DNA from: Pseudomonas sp. KUIN-1
Lineage (GTDB): Bacteria; Pseudomonadota; Gammaproteobacteria; Pseudomonadales; Pseudomonadaceae
Length of the DNA stretch: 64,000 nt
Reading direction: 5' to 3'
NCBI RefSeq assembly: GCF_009176725.1
Contig: NZ_AP020337.1
Coordinates: 558,001-622,000, forward strand
Shown here: positions 1 to 9,168 of the stretch, piece by piece
How the letters are laid out: every line of letters begins with the position of its first letter
Position numbering within the stretch: the first letter of the stretch is position 1
Notes under the pieces: model-generated
Told to the model about the DNA's origin: nothing
Databases searched by the model: none
What the model saw: only the letters and a program-made list of their open reading frames with translations
Translations under genes and position numbers: made by a program

Positions 1-1248
1 ATTGAGGCGCTCCAGCAAGTCACTGCGGGTGATGGCCAGGTCCAGCAGCGTCCGGCGTAGTTGCGGGGTGACGTTTTCAGGCGGCTGGGTAGCGAGCAGC
101 TTTTCGACGTAAGCGGTCGGCGTGCTCATCTGTTCGCGTTGCTGGTTGATGTCGAACTGATACAGGCGAATGTTGGCGATTTCATCGGCCAGACCCTTGT
201 CCAGCTCAAGGTGCGGCAACGCCTGTTTCTGTTTGTAGAGAATCTTGGACAGCAGCAGGCTGCCGCTCAGCACGTTGATCTGCTCGCTGAGGGCTTGATC
301 GGTCTGGGTCAGGTTGTCGAGTTGCTGCTTGGTCTTGAGGTTCTGCTGGGTCAGCTCGTTGAGGCGGTCGGTGCCGCGCAACAGGTAGTCCGAGAGCTTG
401 AGGTTGGCAGCGCTTTCGGTCGCCAGCAGGCTGCTGCCGCCGGACTTCTGCGCTTCCAGGGACAGGTCGGCGACCGTTTTCTGCGACTGGGCGCGACGCT
501 TGTCGTTGATCAGGGTCTGCAGGTCCTGAATTTCCTGCTCCTGGCGCGCGACCTTCTCGGTCAGCAAGTCATGCTGGCTGTTGCCCAGGTCCTGCAACTG
601 GCTGTTGCCGGCCAGTTCCTGGCGGCGCAGCAGGTTGAGGGCGTTGATCGAGGCCAGCTCTGCATTGAGCAGGTTGCGCTGGTCGGCGCTCAGGGTCTTG
701 CCGTTGTCCTTGCCATTCTTGAGGATGGCGTTGATCTGCTGGATGCGCGTCTGGTTGGCGCTGATTTCAGTCTGTGCACGCTCCGGCCGCGTTTGCGCGG
801 TAATGGCCAGGCTGTTGGCGTCGTTGAGTTCGCTCTGCAGATCACTTTGCTGGGTGCTGCGCTGACTGAGCAGTTGCTCCAGCTGCGGCACGTCGAGGCC
901 GCCATAGCGCTGGGCCACAGGCACCACTTTGCTTTCTTTCAGGCGGGCCAGTTCACGCTGGTTTTCCGAAGTCTGTTTTGGCGCTTGGGCGAGCTGCTGT
1001 TTGAGCGCTTCGAGTTTCTGTTCGCTGTCCTGCTTGCTGTTCAGAAACGCCAGTGTCTGTTCGAGGACCTGTTGCAGTGCCTTTTGCTCGGCATCAGGCA
1101 GCTTGCGGTCGGCAATCTTGTCGAGGCTTTGCTGAACAGCGGCGCTGCTGGGCGGGTCGGCGGCGAGCGCCGGGAAAGAAGACAGGCAGAGCGCAAACAG
1201 TGCGGCAGCACAAAAGGAACGCAGGGAAAACATAGACACCGGTCGCAT
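1..1248 (-). CDS. mscK: MscK/KefA-type mechanosensitive channel, N-terminal part (cut by window edge)
   Basis: The frame is open from the window edge to an ATG at 1248, with a second in-frame ATG at 1233; neither has a strong ribosome binding site. The N-terminus is a clear signal peptide (a short basic stretch, a hydrophobic run FCAAALFALCLSS, then cleavage near ALA-AD). The rest of the visible 416 residues is a Gln/Leu/Glu-rich helical, coiled-coil-like region with repeated LNELTQQNLKTKQQLDNL-style segments. This is typical of the large periplasmic sensor domain of MscK (KefA) channels, which precedes the membrane and MscS-like pore parts. Those parts lie beyond the edge and cannot be checked. 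The family opens under membrane tension to release ions during hypo-osmotic shock. It follows the antiporter gene on the same strand by about 23 bases, so the two may be co-transcribed. A different periplasmic coiled-coil MscS-family protein is possible. Confidence 0.75.
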   Translation of the reverse strand, partial: MRPVSMFSLRSFCAAALFALCLSSFPALAADPPSSAAVQQSLDKIADRKLPDAEQKALQQVLEQTLAFLNSKQDSEQKLEALKQQLAQAPKQTSENQRELARLKESKVVPVAQRYGGLDVPQLEQLLSQRSTQQSDLQSELNDANSLAITAQTRPERAQTEISANQTRIQQINAILKNGKDNGKTLSADQRNLLNAELASINALNLLRRQELAGNSQLQDLGNSQHDLLTEKVARQEQEIQDLQTLINDKRRAQSQKTVADLSLEAQKSGGSSLLATESAANLKLSDYLLRGTDRLNELTQQNLKTKQQLDNLTQTDQALSEQINVLSGSLLLSKILYKQKQALPHLELDKGLADEIANIRLYQFDINQQREQMSTPTAYVEKLLATQPPENVTPQLRRTLLDLAITRSDLLERLN

Positions 1249-1271
1249 GATGATACGTGTGGGTTGGCAGT

Positions 1272-3014
1272 TTAAAGGAACAGTCCGGGGCCCGGGCGGG
1301 TTCCTTCGGGGAATTTGACGCCCACTTTCTGGATCTTGTTCCCGTCCATGACGGCAACCGTCCAAATAGTTCCATTCCATTCAACCTGGTCGCCGACCAC
1401 CGGTTCGCCACGGTTCTTCTGCACGATGAACTGGCTGAGCGGCATTCCAGGGTCGATGCCGTCGAGTTTCAGGCCATACAGGGCCGCCACTTCACCCAGC
1501 CTTGCGTCGCCTTCGAGCACGAAGTCGCCGAAGAAACGCAGGTCCAGCCCACGCTGCGGCGCCTGGCTGAACAATTTGCCCAGCGCTGAAAGGTCGTGTT
1601 CGTGGCCGATCACGCACAGCAGATCACCGACTTCCAGGGTTGTACTGCCGGACGGGTGGAGCAGTTGCTGGCCGCGGAACAGTGCCGCGATACGCGTGCC
1701 TTCCGGCATCTTCAGCTCACGCAGCGCCGCGCCGATGCACCACTTTTCAGCGCCCAGGCGGTAGACGAACAACTCCCATTCGCTGGTGACGTGTACCTCC
1801 AGCGCGGCCCGGGAAATCGGCGCGGGGTCAGGCGGAACCGTCACTTTCAGCAGTTTGGCCATCCACGGCAGGCTGGTGCCTTGCAGCAACAGCGAAACCA
1901 GCACGATAAAGAACGCCAGGTTGAAGTACAGCTGCGCATTGGGCAGCCCGGCCATCAGCGGGAACACCGCCAGAATGATCGGCACCGCGCCACGCAGGCC
2001 GACCCAGGCGATAAAAGCTTTTTCGCGATCATGGAAGGCCTTGAACGGCAGCAGGCCGACCATCACCGACAGTGGACGTGCCACCAGAATCATCCACAGC
2101 GCCAGACCCAGCGCCGGTATCGCAATCGGCAGCAGATCGTGCGGCGTGACCAGCAGGCCCAGTACCAGAAACATGCCGATCTGCGCCAGCCAGGCCATGC
2201 CGTCGAGCATATGCAGGATGCCGTGGCGGCTGCGAATCGGTCGGTTGCCGAGCACCAGACCGCACAGGTAGACCGCGAGAAAACCGCTGCCGTGGATGGC
2301 GTTGGTCAGGGCGAAGATCGCCAGGCCACCGGCAATCACCAGAATCGGGTAGAGGCCAGCTGCCAGATTGATGCGGTTGACCAGCTGCAGCAGGATCCAG
2401 CCGCCGCCCAGACCGATGAAGCTGCCGATCCCGAATTCCTGGATCAGGTGCCCCAGCAGTCCCCAGTGCAAGCCGGTCTGACCGCTGGCGAGCATGCCGA
2501 TCAGGGTGACAGTCAGGAATACCGCCATGGGGTCGTTGCTCCCCGACTCGATCTCGAGGCTGGCGGTAACGCGCTCGTTCAAACCTTTGCCGCCCAGCAG
2601 GGAGAACACCGCCGCGGCGTCTGTGGAGCCGACGATCGCGCCGATCAACAGGCCCTGGATAACGCTGAGATTGAACAGCCACGCAGCCATCATGCCGGTC
2701 AGTACCGTGGTGATCAGCACGCCTACCGTCGCCAGCGACAAGGCCGGCCACAGTGCGACCCGGAAACTGGCCACCCGCGTTCGCAGCCCGCCGTCGAGCA
2801 GGATCACCGCCAGCGCAAGGTTGCCGACCAGGTAGGCGGTCGCGTAGTTGTCGAAGATGATCCCGCCGCCATCGACGCCTGCAACCATGCCTACGGCCAG
2901 AATAATGACCAGAATCGGAATGCCCAGGCGCGACGAAAGAGAACTGACCAGGATGCTTGCGGCTACCAGCAACGCGCCGATCAGGAACAGGCTGTTGATG
3001 GTGGTGGCGTCCAA
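1272..3014 (-). CDS. nhaP2: NhaP2/CvrA-type potassium(sodium)/proton antiporter
   Basis: A CPA1-family antiporter of 580 residues with about 12 hydrophobic segments over residues 1-390. The conserved ND pair is visible in [12 protein letters not shown], and [17 protein letters not shown] motifs lie nearby. A TrkA-C-like cytoplasmic domain follows (about residues 405-480, with [15 protein letters not shown] and [11 protein letters not shown]), then a CorC/HlyC-like C-terminal domain (about 490-570, with [20 protein letters not shown]). The order membrane domain, TrkA-C, CorC-like is that of NhaP2 (CvrA), which exchanges K+ or Na+ for protons across the inner membrane. I chose the TTG at 3014 because GGAG stands 8 bases before it and the protein then begins [13 protein letters not shown], directly before the first membrane helix; an upstream in-frame start at 3068 would add an unlikely leader. 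It is divergent from the toxin genes and upstream of mscK, so osmotic or ion homeostasis is the shared theme. Confidence 0.9.
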   Translation of the reverse strand: MDATTINSLFLIGALLVAASILVSSLSSRLGIPILVIILAVGMVAGVDGGGIIFDNYATAYLVGNLALAVILLDGGLRTRVASFRVALWPALSLATVGVLITTVLTGMMAAWLFNLSVIQGLLIGAIVGSTDAAAVFSLLGGKGLNERVTASLEIESGSNDPMAVFLTVTLIGMLASGQTGLHWGLLGHLIQEFGIGSFIGLGGGWILLQLVNRINLAAGLYPILVIAGGLAIFALTNAIHGSGFLAVYLCGLVLGNRPIRSRHGILHMLDGMAWLAQIGMFLVLGLLVTPHDLLPIAIPALGLALWMILVARPLSVMVGLLPFKAFHDREKAFIAWVGLRGAVPIILAVFPLMAGLPNAQLYFNLAFFIVLVSLLLQGTSLPWMAKLLKVTVPPDPAPISRAALEVHVTSEWELFVYRLGAEKWCIGAALRELKMPEGTRIAALFRGQQLLHPSGSTTLEVGDLLCVIGHEHDLSALGKLFSQAPQRGLDLRFFGDFVLEGDARLGEVAALYGLKLDGIDPGMPLSQFIVQKNRGEPVVGDQVEWNGTIWTVAVMDGNKIQKVGVKFPEGTRPGPGLFL

Positions 3015-3263
3015 GGGCGGTACTCCGTAGAAAACTGAATTGCAACGAGAGGGGCGAAAACTGACCATGCAGTCCGCATGCCAAGCGATTTAACCTGTTG
3101 AATTGCTTGGCTGTCAAAGATCAATTCAGGGCGATTGACCCAGAGCGGCGCTCCCGGGCTCACGATTGGTTGCAATCCAGCGGCTGACGCATAGCTATAT
3201 ACCGCAGACCAGACCTTCTTGCTCACTACTGTCGGGGCTCCTACCACCAAGAAGGTTTTCATC

Positions 3264-6200
3264 ATGGATGATGAGTTTGCAGCACATTACGACTTCGACG
3301 ATGCCGACAGGGCTGGCGATGATGACTCTGACGCAGCGTTCCGGAAACGGGTAGACGAAGACTTTTCGGTCAGCGATTACTTCCGGCTCAACCCGATCAA
3401 CCTGCAGTCACCTGCCGCCCTGGCTGCGCGGGATGTGGCACAGGAATGCCAGTCGCGGTGGGGCGTCGAGATTGATCCGGACGACACCCTGATCGCCACG
3501 CTGTATATCGAAGATCCGAGGCTCTACCCCGCACCTCACCGCGCCAATGTCGTTCACTCGATGACACTGACCCAGGCGCTGCTGCGTAACTGGCAGCAAA
3601 AGGGCAATGGCAACTGGTTTGATCATCTCGGGCATTTGCAACCCCACAGTGACGGCGGTTTCGACTGCCAGGTCGTGGACGAGAAGCTGCTCGCTTCCGA
3701 CTGCGTTGCTTACGAGGCCATCTACCGAAAAACCAGCCCGCAGCGCTATGACGCAACGACACAACTTGGCATCAATGCCGAGGCATTCAAGCAATACATC
3801 TGGGATCACAATCTGCAATCAGGGTATATCGCTTATCTGAAGCAGTTCTGGCACGCGCATGGCGAAGACTACAACCTGATGCTAAAGGCCGGGTTGTTCA
3901 AGGCAGCCTGGCTGCAAGCCGACGAAAATACCCTCAAGGCCGAGCACAAGGCCATGGTACTTGAGGCGCTTGGCCTGCCCGGCGATCAGGGCTGGAAAAC
4001 GCTGAGTTTCGACGATTTTGTCGCTGCCCCGATTGCCACCCGTGTGACGATTTCCGAGCTGCTGGTCCACGGTTACAGTGCCGTCGACATCATGGTCATA
4101 CGCAGCGCCGATTCGCCGACCGTGCTGCTCTATATACCCGGTAATTCGTCACCCATTCATGCCTTCAAGAACGCAGACGAACTCAAGGACTGGGTCGCGC
4201 TGATGTGCAGGGACCCCGGCAAGCGCCGTTCTTTGGAGGCGCACTTCAGTGCTGCCGATGACCTGGATGGCTTTTTCTACAGCGGTGTGGCCACTGCCCT
4301 GAAAGGCTTTGCCGTCTACCCGAAGCTGCTGGACTCCGCGACGGGTGCATGGAACCCCCGAAAGCTGGTGCAGTTTGGCGAACCTCTGCAGCCTTGGCCG
4401 TTCTCGCACTTCAAGACTCGGGTCAGGGCAAAGTCCGAAATCGATGCGCTGCAAAAAATCCGCAGCCATGGCGACTACTGGAAAGAGGAAGCCAGCAGCG
4501 GTTTGAGCGAATGCGTGTCCGTTCTGGGTGGCGTTGCCATCGTCTTTCCCGAGCTGATGCCGGTGGTCGCAGGGCTGTCTCTCGCGCTGGTCGGGTTGGG
4601 TGTTGACGCCGCCGTGAATGGTCACACGCTGGAGGAGCGTCAGGCTGGGCTTGGGCGGATTGCCTTCGGCGTCTTGAACGCGCTGCCGATTCTTGGCGAG
4701 GAGGGTGAGGCGGTCGAGGCCGGAGTTGAAACAGGGCTGGTTGACGAGACGCGTGGCGGCTATGAGGTGCCAGGGTCATCGACTGAGATCGACCCTGTCA
4801 TCGATATTGAGCCAGCCCCGGTTTTCAGGCCGGAACCGCCGGCACTGCGCTCGCTTGACAAGAAAATGCGCCGTCTGTTGCGCGCGCTTGAAGCGCCTCA
4901 GGAACTGCCGGGACTTGCGTCGGGCGAAGTGGCGGGTATCTATCCGCTCGAAGGCAAACGCTACATCGAACTGCATGATCGTGCGTTCCGGGTGGAGTGG
5001 GTGCCGCAGGAGAAACAGTACCGAATTCGCTCCGCCGCGGACCCTCGTGTGTGGGGGCCCTATGTGAAGATTGTCGACACCGGCTACTGGGACCTGGACC
5101 TCAAGCTGGGGCTGCGCGGCGGGGAAAGTTTCGACGGTACGCAGTTGCCGCCTGCCAGTGAAGCAGAAAGCGTCGTAGTACCGGTGGTGCCCGGCGAGCC
5201 GAAAATCGAAGTCCAGCGCTGGGCCCCCAAGCTGCAGGTCGAATTGCCTATGGACGGTATCAGCATCGAGGAGGTACTGAGTCAATCAAGAGGGACCGTC
5301 ATAGAGAAGTATTTCGTTCAGGTGAGGGGGGAAAAGACGAATGTCTATTACGACCCCGATATTCGTTGCTGGCGAACTGACCCATCTGACAGGGACGGCT
5401 TGGTGTGGCTGGATCGCGACGGGGTGTGGAACCGCGGTTCCAAAGACACATTCCAGAAACTTGAGGCAAATCTGCCACAGAGCCAGCGTTTCGAGTTCTA
5501 TACTTTTCCTCGTGTACCGAGCCTGCCGGCAGACGCCAAACCCATAAGCCGCATCGTTCACCACATCTGGATGGGGGAACGAACGCCGGGTGCAGACCTC
5601 CTGGAAAAGATGCTGAGCAACATGCGCACCAGTCCGGATTTGCGCTTTCAACTGCACATAGATATCGATGACCCGGCAGCTGACCAGCAGTTGTTCGATT
5701 ACTTTTTTGAACAGCCGCAAATGCATATTTCGCGCCTCAAGGAAGAAGCGTTCTATCCAGACTTCCTGAGCGGCGAAAACGGCGAGGCATTCAATTACTT
5801 CAGGCACTCGGATAACCGTAATTACGCCGCTGCCTCGGATATTTTGCGCTATCGGCTGATTGACGAGTATGGCGGTATCTATGTCGATTGCGACGACACG
5901 ATCAACGTCCCTTTCGCAAAATTTCCATTGAAAGCCGGTCCGAATGACGTACTGCTGGGAAGGGAGCTGCAGGCGGAGCATCTGGGTTATAAAGGGCCGG
6001 GAAACAGTCACTTCGGCAGTCACCCGAACAATCCTGTTTTAAAACAGATGCTCAAGGAGATAAAGGTACGCTTCGACAGCGAGAAGCAGATCAACGAAGC
6101 GTTCTTCAGCACCCGCAGGCCCTACATCGACCGTACCGACGACGCCACGAAAGCCGCATCAAAAGCCAGGATGACGCCTTATATGACACGTATTTCGGAC

Positions 6201-6398
6201 CTGACCGGCCCCAAGCTGATGTCAGATGTTTTGCGAAGGCTGCGACCTGACTGCTTCGATTTGCTGGCGCGCTCCTATCTTCCGCCTGATCAAGTCCTGT
6301 CCGTCATATACGAGGCCTATCTGAAGGATACCGTGGACTTCTATTTCCCCTTCAAGGCCACGGCGAAGATTACTCCAGGCTCTGCGAACGAGTGGTAG
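3264..6398 (+). CDS. Large modular toxin with C-terminal TcdA/TcdB-like glycosyltransferase domain
   Basis: The protein has 1044 residues from the ATG at 3264, which has GAAGG 9 bases upstream. The C-terminal third (about 755-1044) resembles the glucosyltransferase domain of large clostridial toxins: it opens with ISRIVHHIWMGE, then AAASDILRYRLIDEYGG (about 855-871), followed at once by YVDCDD, the DxD metal/UDP-sugar site (about 873-878). The spacing and wording match TcdB closely. The N-terminal part (1-420) is a long soluble region resembling the Pseudomonas 'dermonecrotic toxin' (DUF6543-like) body. A hydrophobic helical patch follows (about 424-452, VVAGLSLALVGLGVDAAVNG). A module of about 70 residues (556-625, starting VAGIYPLEGKRYIELHD) is shared with the other two toxins here. 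No signal peptide, autoprotease domain or CROP repeats are seen. It probably modifies host proteins, perhaps small GTPases; this and its secretion route are inference. The ART toxin lies 126 bases downstream. Confidence 0.85.
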   Translation: MDDEFAAHYDFDDADRAGDDDSDAAFRKRVDEDFSVSDYFRLNPINLQSPAALAARDVAQECQSRWGVEIDPDDTLIATLYIEDPRLYPAPHRANVVHSMTLTQALLRNWQQKGNGNWFDHLGHLQPHSDGGFDCQVVDEKLLASDCVAYEAIYRKTSPQRYDATTQLGINAEAFKQYIWDHNLQSGYIAYLKQFWHAHGEDYNLMLKAGLFKAAWLQADENTLKAEHKAMVLEALGLPGDQGWKTLSFDDFVAAPIATRVTISELLVHGYSAVDIMVIRSADSPTVLLYIPGNSSPIHAFKNADELKDWVALMCRDPGKRRSLEAHFSAADDLDGFFYSGVATALKGFAVYPKLLDSATGAWNPRKLVQFGEPLQPWPFSHFKTRVRAKSEIDALQKIRSHGDYWKEEASSGLSECVSVLGGVAIVFPELMPVVAGLSLALVGLGVDAAVNGHTLEERQAGLGRIAFGVLNALPILGEEGEAVEAGVETGLVDETRGGYEVPGSSTEIDPVIDIEPAPVFRPEPPALRSLDKKMRRLLRALEAPQELPGLASGEVAGIYPLEGKRYIELHDRAFRVEWVPQEKQYRIRSAADPRVWGPYVKIVDTGYWDLDLKLGLRGGESFDGTQLPPASEAESVVVPVVPGEPKIEVQRWAPKLQVELPMDGISIEEVLSQSRGTVIEKYFVQVRGEKTNVYYDPDIRCWRTDPSDRDGLVWLDRDGVWNRGSKDTFQKLEANLPQSQRFEFYTFPRVPSLPADAKPISRIVHHIWMGERTPGADLLEKMLSNMRTSPDLRFQLHIDIDDPAADQQLFDYFFEQPQMHISRLKEEAFYPDFLSGENGEAFNYFRHSDNRNYAAASDILRYRLIDEYGGIYVDCDDTINVPFAKFPLKAGPNDVLLGRELQAEHLGYKGPGNSHFGSHPNNPVLKQMLKEIKVRFDSEKQINEAFFSTRRPYIDRTDDATKAASKARMTPYMTRISDLTGPKLMSDVLRRLRPDCFDLLARSYLPPDQVLSVIYEAYLKDTVDFYFPFKATAKITPGSANEW

Positions 6399-6524
6399 CG
6401 TTCAGTGGACAGTCCAGTGGCTGAGCCCGAACCATCGACAGGCGCGTGACGGCATAGATAGTTAGTGCCATGAACACTGCGATGGGTGATTACGTGCATG
6501 ACTTCTCTCACACAGGAAGACGTT

Positions 6525-9146
6525 ATGTCACCCCCACCCTCGCAAGCCTCCAAAACCGATCAGCAACTGCTGCGCGAACGTGCGCAGCAGTTTGTTCTCG
6601 ACTATCCCGATCTGCACGATCTGGCCTATATCGCAGCCAGCAAGATCATTCTTCAACACACCCACAGGATGTTCAATCCTGAACAGGTGTACTGGCATCG
6701 TTTCGGTTCCGCCAGCAGCAGCCCGCGTACCTTCACCGGCTGGCAGCATTCCGGAAAGCCTGTGCAGTCGATGACCTTGATCGAGCTGCTCATGAAGCAC
6801 TTCAGCGCCCACGACCAGGAAGCCAGCGATGAGCTCTCCCTGTACGGTGGTTTTTATACCGATGGCCCGGACCACGGGTTTTTCGACGAGCGCAATGAGG
6901 TGCCCATGCTGCCTCAGGATGTGCTCAACGACATGTGGACGCTTGATTTCAGTTCGTTGTACAGCCGCCGAATGGAGCGTTTCTGGAACATTCACAGTGA
7001 CAACTTTTGCATTCTGGCCAAGGCGCAATATCTGGTTGCCGCCGGCCATTGCCTGCGCAAGGGCCAACTGTCACCCGACGACTTCAAACAGGTCACCCGC
7101 GTCGTTATTGCCGATCCATTGCAAACGCCTACGCTGAAAGCGTTGCAGGAGCCGCTGCCGTTGCCGCCCGGTGTGTCGGTACATACGCTGGATATCGACG
7201 GCATCAAGGCCCATGACCTGCTGCGTATCGTCATTGCCGGTGGGCGGGAGGTGATTTACTGGCCTGATGCCGAACAGCCTTTTATGGCGTTCGACAGCGA
7301 GCGCGCCTTGTACCACTGGCTCAAGGAACAGTTCATGGGCGAGCAGGCAGCCAAGGCGATGACAGGCCATTTCCTGCGTGGTGAGGCGTCCCGGACACAA
7401 GATGGCGCCAGGTTTGCGCGCGCGGTGAGCGATTTGCTCGCGCACGATTGGCGTGCTGACGTTCGACTCATCAACCAGTCGCAAGCGCCTATTGCAGGTG
7501 ATCCCTTTGTTTACCTGCGTGACGTTGCCCGGCAGGCAATGAGCGCCGATGCACGCGAGATCCTGACGTCCAATACCGACCTGCTCAAGCAGATATGGAT
7601 CGGCTATCTGAGCGCATTCCTGCGGGCGTTTGGCGGGCTTGCGCCGCTGAGCTGGCCGGTTGCTTTGACGCTTGTCGGGGCAAGTCTTGCCAATACCGGG
7701 TTGAATATTGATCAGGCGGTCAATGGCAAAACCCCTGCGCAACGCAAGGCTGGTGTGCTGGGCGCGATTCTCAACACGCTTTATCTACTCTTCAATCTTC
7801 CTCTGCTGATGTCCATACGTGTCGCTCCCCAGCCTTTACAGGTAACGACAACGGACGTCGCATCGATCTCCAGTGAGGCCCTGGAGGGCGGCAGCGTGCT
7901 TGCCGACCCGCTGGATAACATGGAAGGCAACCTGCTGCTCGACACCCTCACGCCCTCAGCCGAAGAGGGCAGGTTGCGCGGCGTCTACACGCTGGGTAAC
8001 GGCGAAACCTGGATCAAGCTGGCGCACTTGCCTTATCGCGTAATGTTCAATGAGCAACAGCAGTGCTGGATGGTCGTCAATCCTGATAACCCGTTTGCGT
8101 TCATCGGCAGCAAGCCGGTTCGTCTGAACGCCGAAGGGAAATGGACGCTGATGGCGTCGCCCGGCTTGCAGGGCGGCTCTCCTATGGATGTGCAGATTCC
8201 GTCAGGCAGCGCATCTGCCCCGGTTGGCAAACCTTATGCGACAGTAGGTTCCTCGTTCTGGGACCGGTATTTGCAAACTGACATTTTCAATGAGCAGCAC
8301 TTTGCAGAAACAGCTCTGGCCCGGCAGAAACAGGTCATGTCAATCTGGGACGCGACCCCGGAGGATGTCCTGGAGTCCGATTCTTCGCCCGATGGCAACG
8401 AGGTATACAGGGACCCCTGGCAGGGCAAACATCGGGTTTTCAAGCTTGGTGATGACGACTATTACGCCGCCAACATCACGCTGTATACCCAGGATGATGC
8501 GCAATTCAACAGGTTCCTGCGTACCGGTGAGAGCTTGGGCCGAAACCAGGTCAGAGCCATCGAACGCCTGGCCGATGACATCCATGTGGTGGGGTACAAC
8601 AATGATGTCGAGTTGTACCGTGGCGGCAGTGGTGATCGGGGCACCTCGGGTGCCGTGTTCCGCAGCGGGCAGATCAAGGTCGGCGACGTGCTGGTCAATA
8701 CCGATGTCACCTCGTTCAGCGAAAACCCCTACGTGGTCAGCGCCTTCGCCAGCAGTCGGGCCGGTGCGCCCGCTAGCGCCATGCTTGGGCCGGTCACGTT
8801 CGATGACACCTCGGTGGTCTTCGTTTTGCCCAAAGGGCGTTATCTGCGGGCCACGCCCGTTGCGCCATTCTCGGCCTCGCCCGATGAGGCCGAATCGATC
8901 TTCTTGCCCGGATGCTACTTTCAGATCGACAGCATCGAAGAAGTGAGCGGTGAGTTTTATCGCATCATGAAAGTCCAGATGCAGGAGGTCGATCGTCCAA
9001 TCCAGGGGCGGGCGCTTTACGATATGCGCACGGGCGAGCCATTCAGTCGAGAGCAATACGCGCTTAAGCTGGGGACAGATGCCAAGGTACTGGTCGACCG
9101 GTTTTTTCCGCAGAATCCAATGACAGACCTGTTCAGCCCGCACTGA
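6525..9146 (+). CDS. Large modular toxin with C-terminal R-S-ExE ADP-ribosyltransferase domain
   Basis: The protein has 873 residues from the ATG at 6525, preceded by CAGGAAG; a longer in-frame start at 6486 lacks a binding site. Residues 1-350 resemble the N-terminal body of the upstream toxin. Both have a leader, an SMTL-(I/T)-x-L-L segment after the opening region, a WNIHSDNFCIL/WHAHGEDYNLM block and a hydrophobic helical stretch (about 356-429) containing INQAVNG-like residues. The shared 70-residue module is at about 484-549 (RGVYTLGNGETWIKL). The C-terminus (about 605-860) has the three motifs of arginine-type ADP-ribosyltransferases: VELYRGG with Arg699, VTSFSENP (Ser730, the STS-type motif), and DEAESIFLPG with Glu788 and Glu790 (the ExE pair). 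The family transfers ADP-ribose from NAD to a protein, and plant-pathogen members such as HopU1 act in the host cell. Target and secretion are unknown. It ends 22 bases before a convergent gene. Confidence 0.85.
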   Translation: MSPPPSQASKTDQQLLRERAQQFVLDYPDLHDLAYIAASKIILQHTHRMFNPEQVYWHRFGSASSSPRTFTGWQHSGKPVQSMTLIELLMKHFSAHDQEASDELSLYGGFYTDGPDHGFFDERNEVPMLPQDVLNDMWTLDFSSLYSRRMERFWNIHSDNFCILAKAQYLVAAGHCLRKGQLSPDDFKQVTRVVIADPLQTPTLKALQEPLPLPPGVSVHTLDIDGIKAHDLLRIVIAGGREVIYWPDAEQPFMAFDSERALYHWLKEQFMGEQAAKAMTGHFLRGEASRTQDGARFARAVSDLLAHDWRADVRLINQSQAPIAGDPFVYLRDVARQAMSADAREILTSNTDLLKQIWIGYLSAFLRAFGGLAPLSWPVALTLVGASLANTGLNIDQAVNGKTPAQRKAGVLGAILNTLYLLFNLPLLMSIRVAPQPLQVTTTDVASISSEALEGGSVLADPLDNMEGNLLLDTLTPSAEEGRLRGVYTLGNGETWIKLAHLPYRVMFNEQQQCWMVVNPDNPFAFIGSKPVRLNAEGKWTLMASPGLQGGSPMDVQIPSGSASAPVGKPYATVGSSFWDRYLQTDIFNEQHFAETALARQKQVMSIWDATPEDVLESDSSPDGNEVYRDPWQGKHRVFKLGDDDYYAANITLYTQDDAQFNRFLRTGESLGRNQVRAIERLADDIHVVGYNNDVELYRGGSGDRGTSGAVFRSGQIKVGDVLVNTDVTSFSENPYVVSAFASSRAGAPASAMLGPVTFDDTSVVFVLPKGRYLRATPVAPFSASPDEAESIFLPGCYFQIDSIEEVSGEFYRIMKVQMQEVDRPIQGRALYDMRTGEPFSREQYALKLGTDAKVLVDRFFPQNPMTDLFSPH

Positions 9147-9168
9147 TCAACAGCCAGCCTGGTTTTGA

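Noticed and set aside
1596..3038. A 480-codon plus-strand frame rich in Gln, Arg and His opposite the antiporter gene
   Set aside because: Low-complexity composition and complete antisense overlap with a conserved gene show it is a shadow.
3069..3263. HrpL-dependent promoter upstream of the first toxin
   Set aside because: No GGAACC-type -35 with a CCAC -10 at 15-16 bases was found here or before the other toxins.
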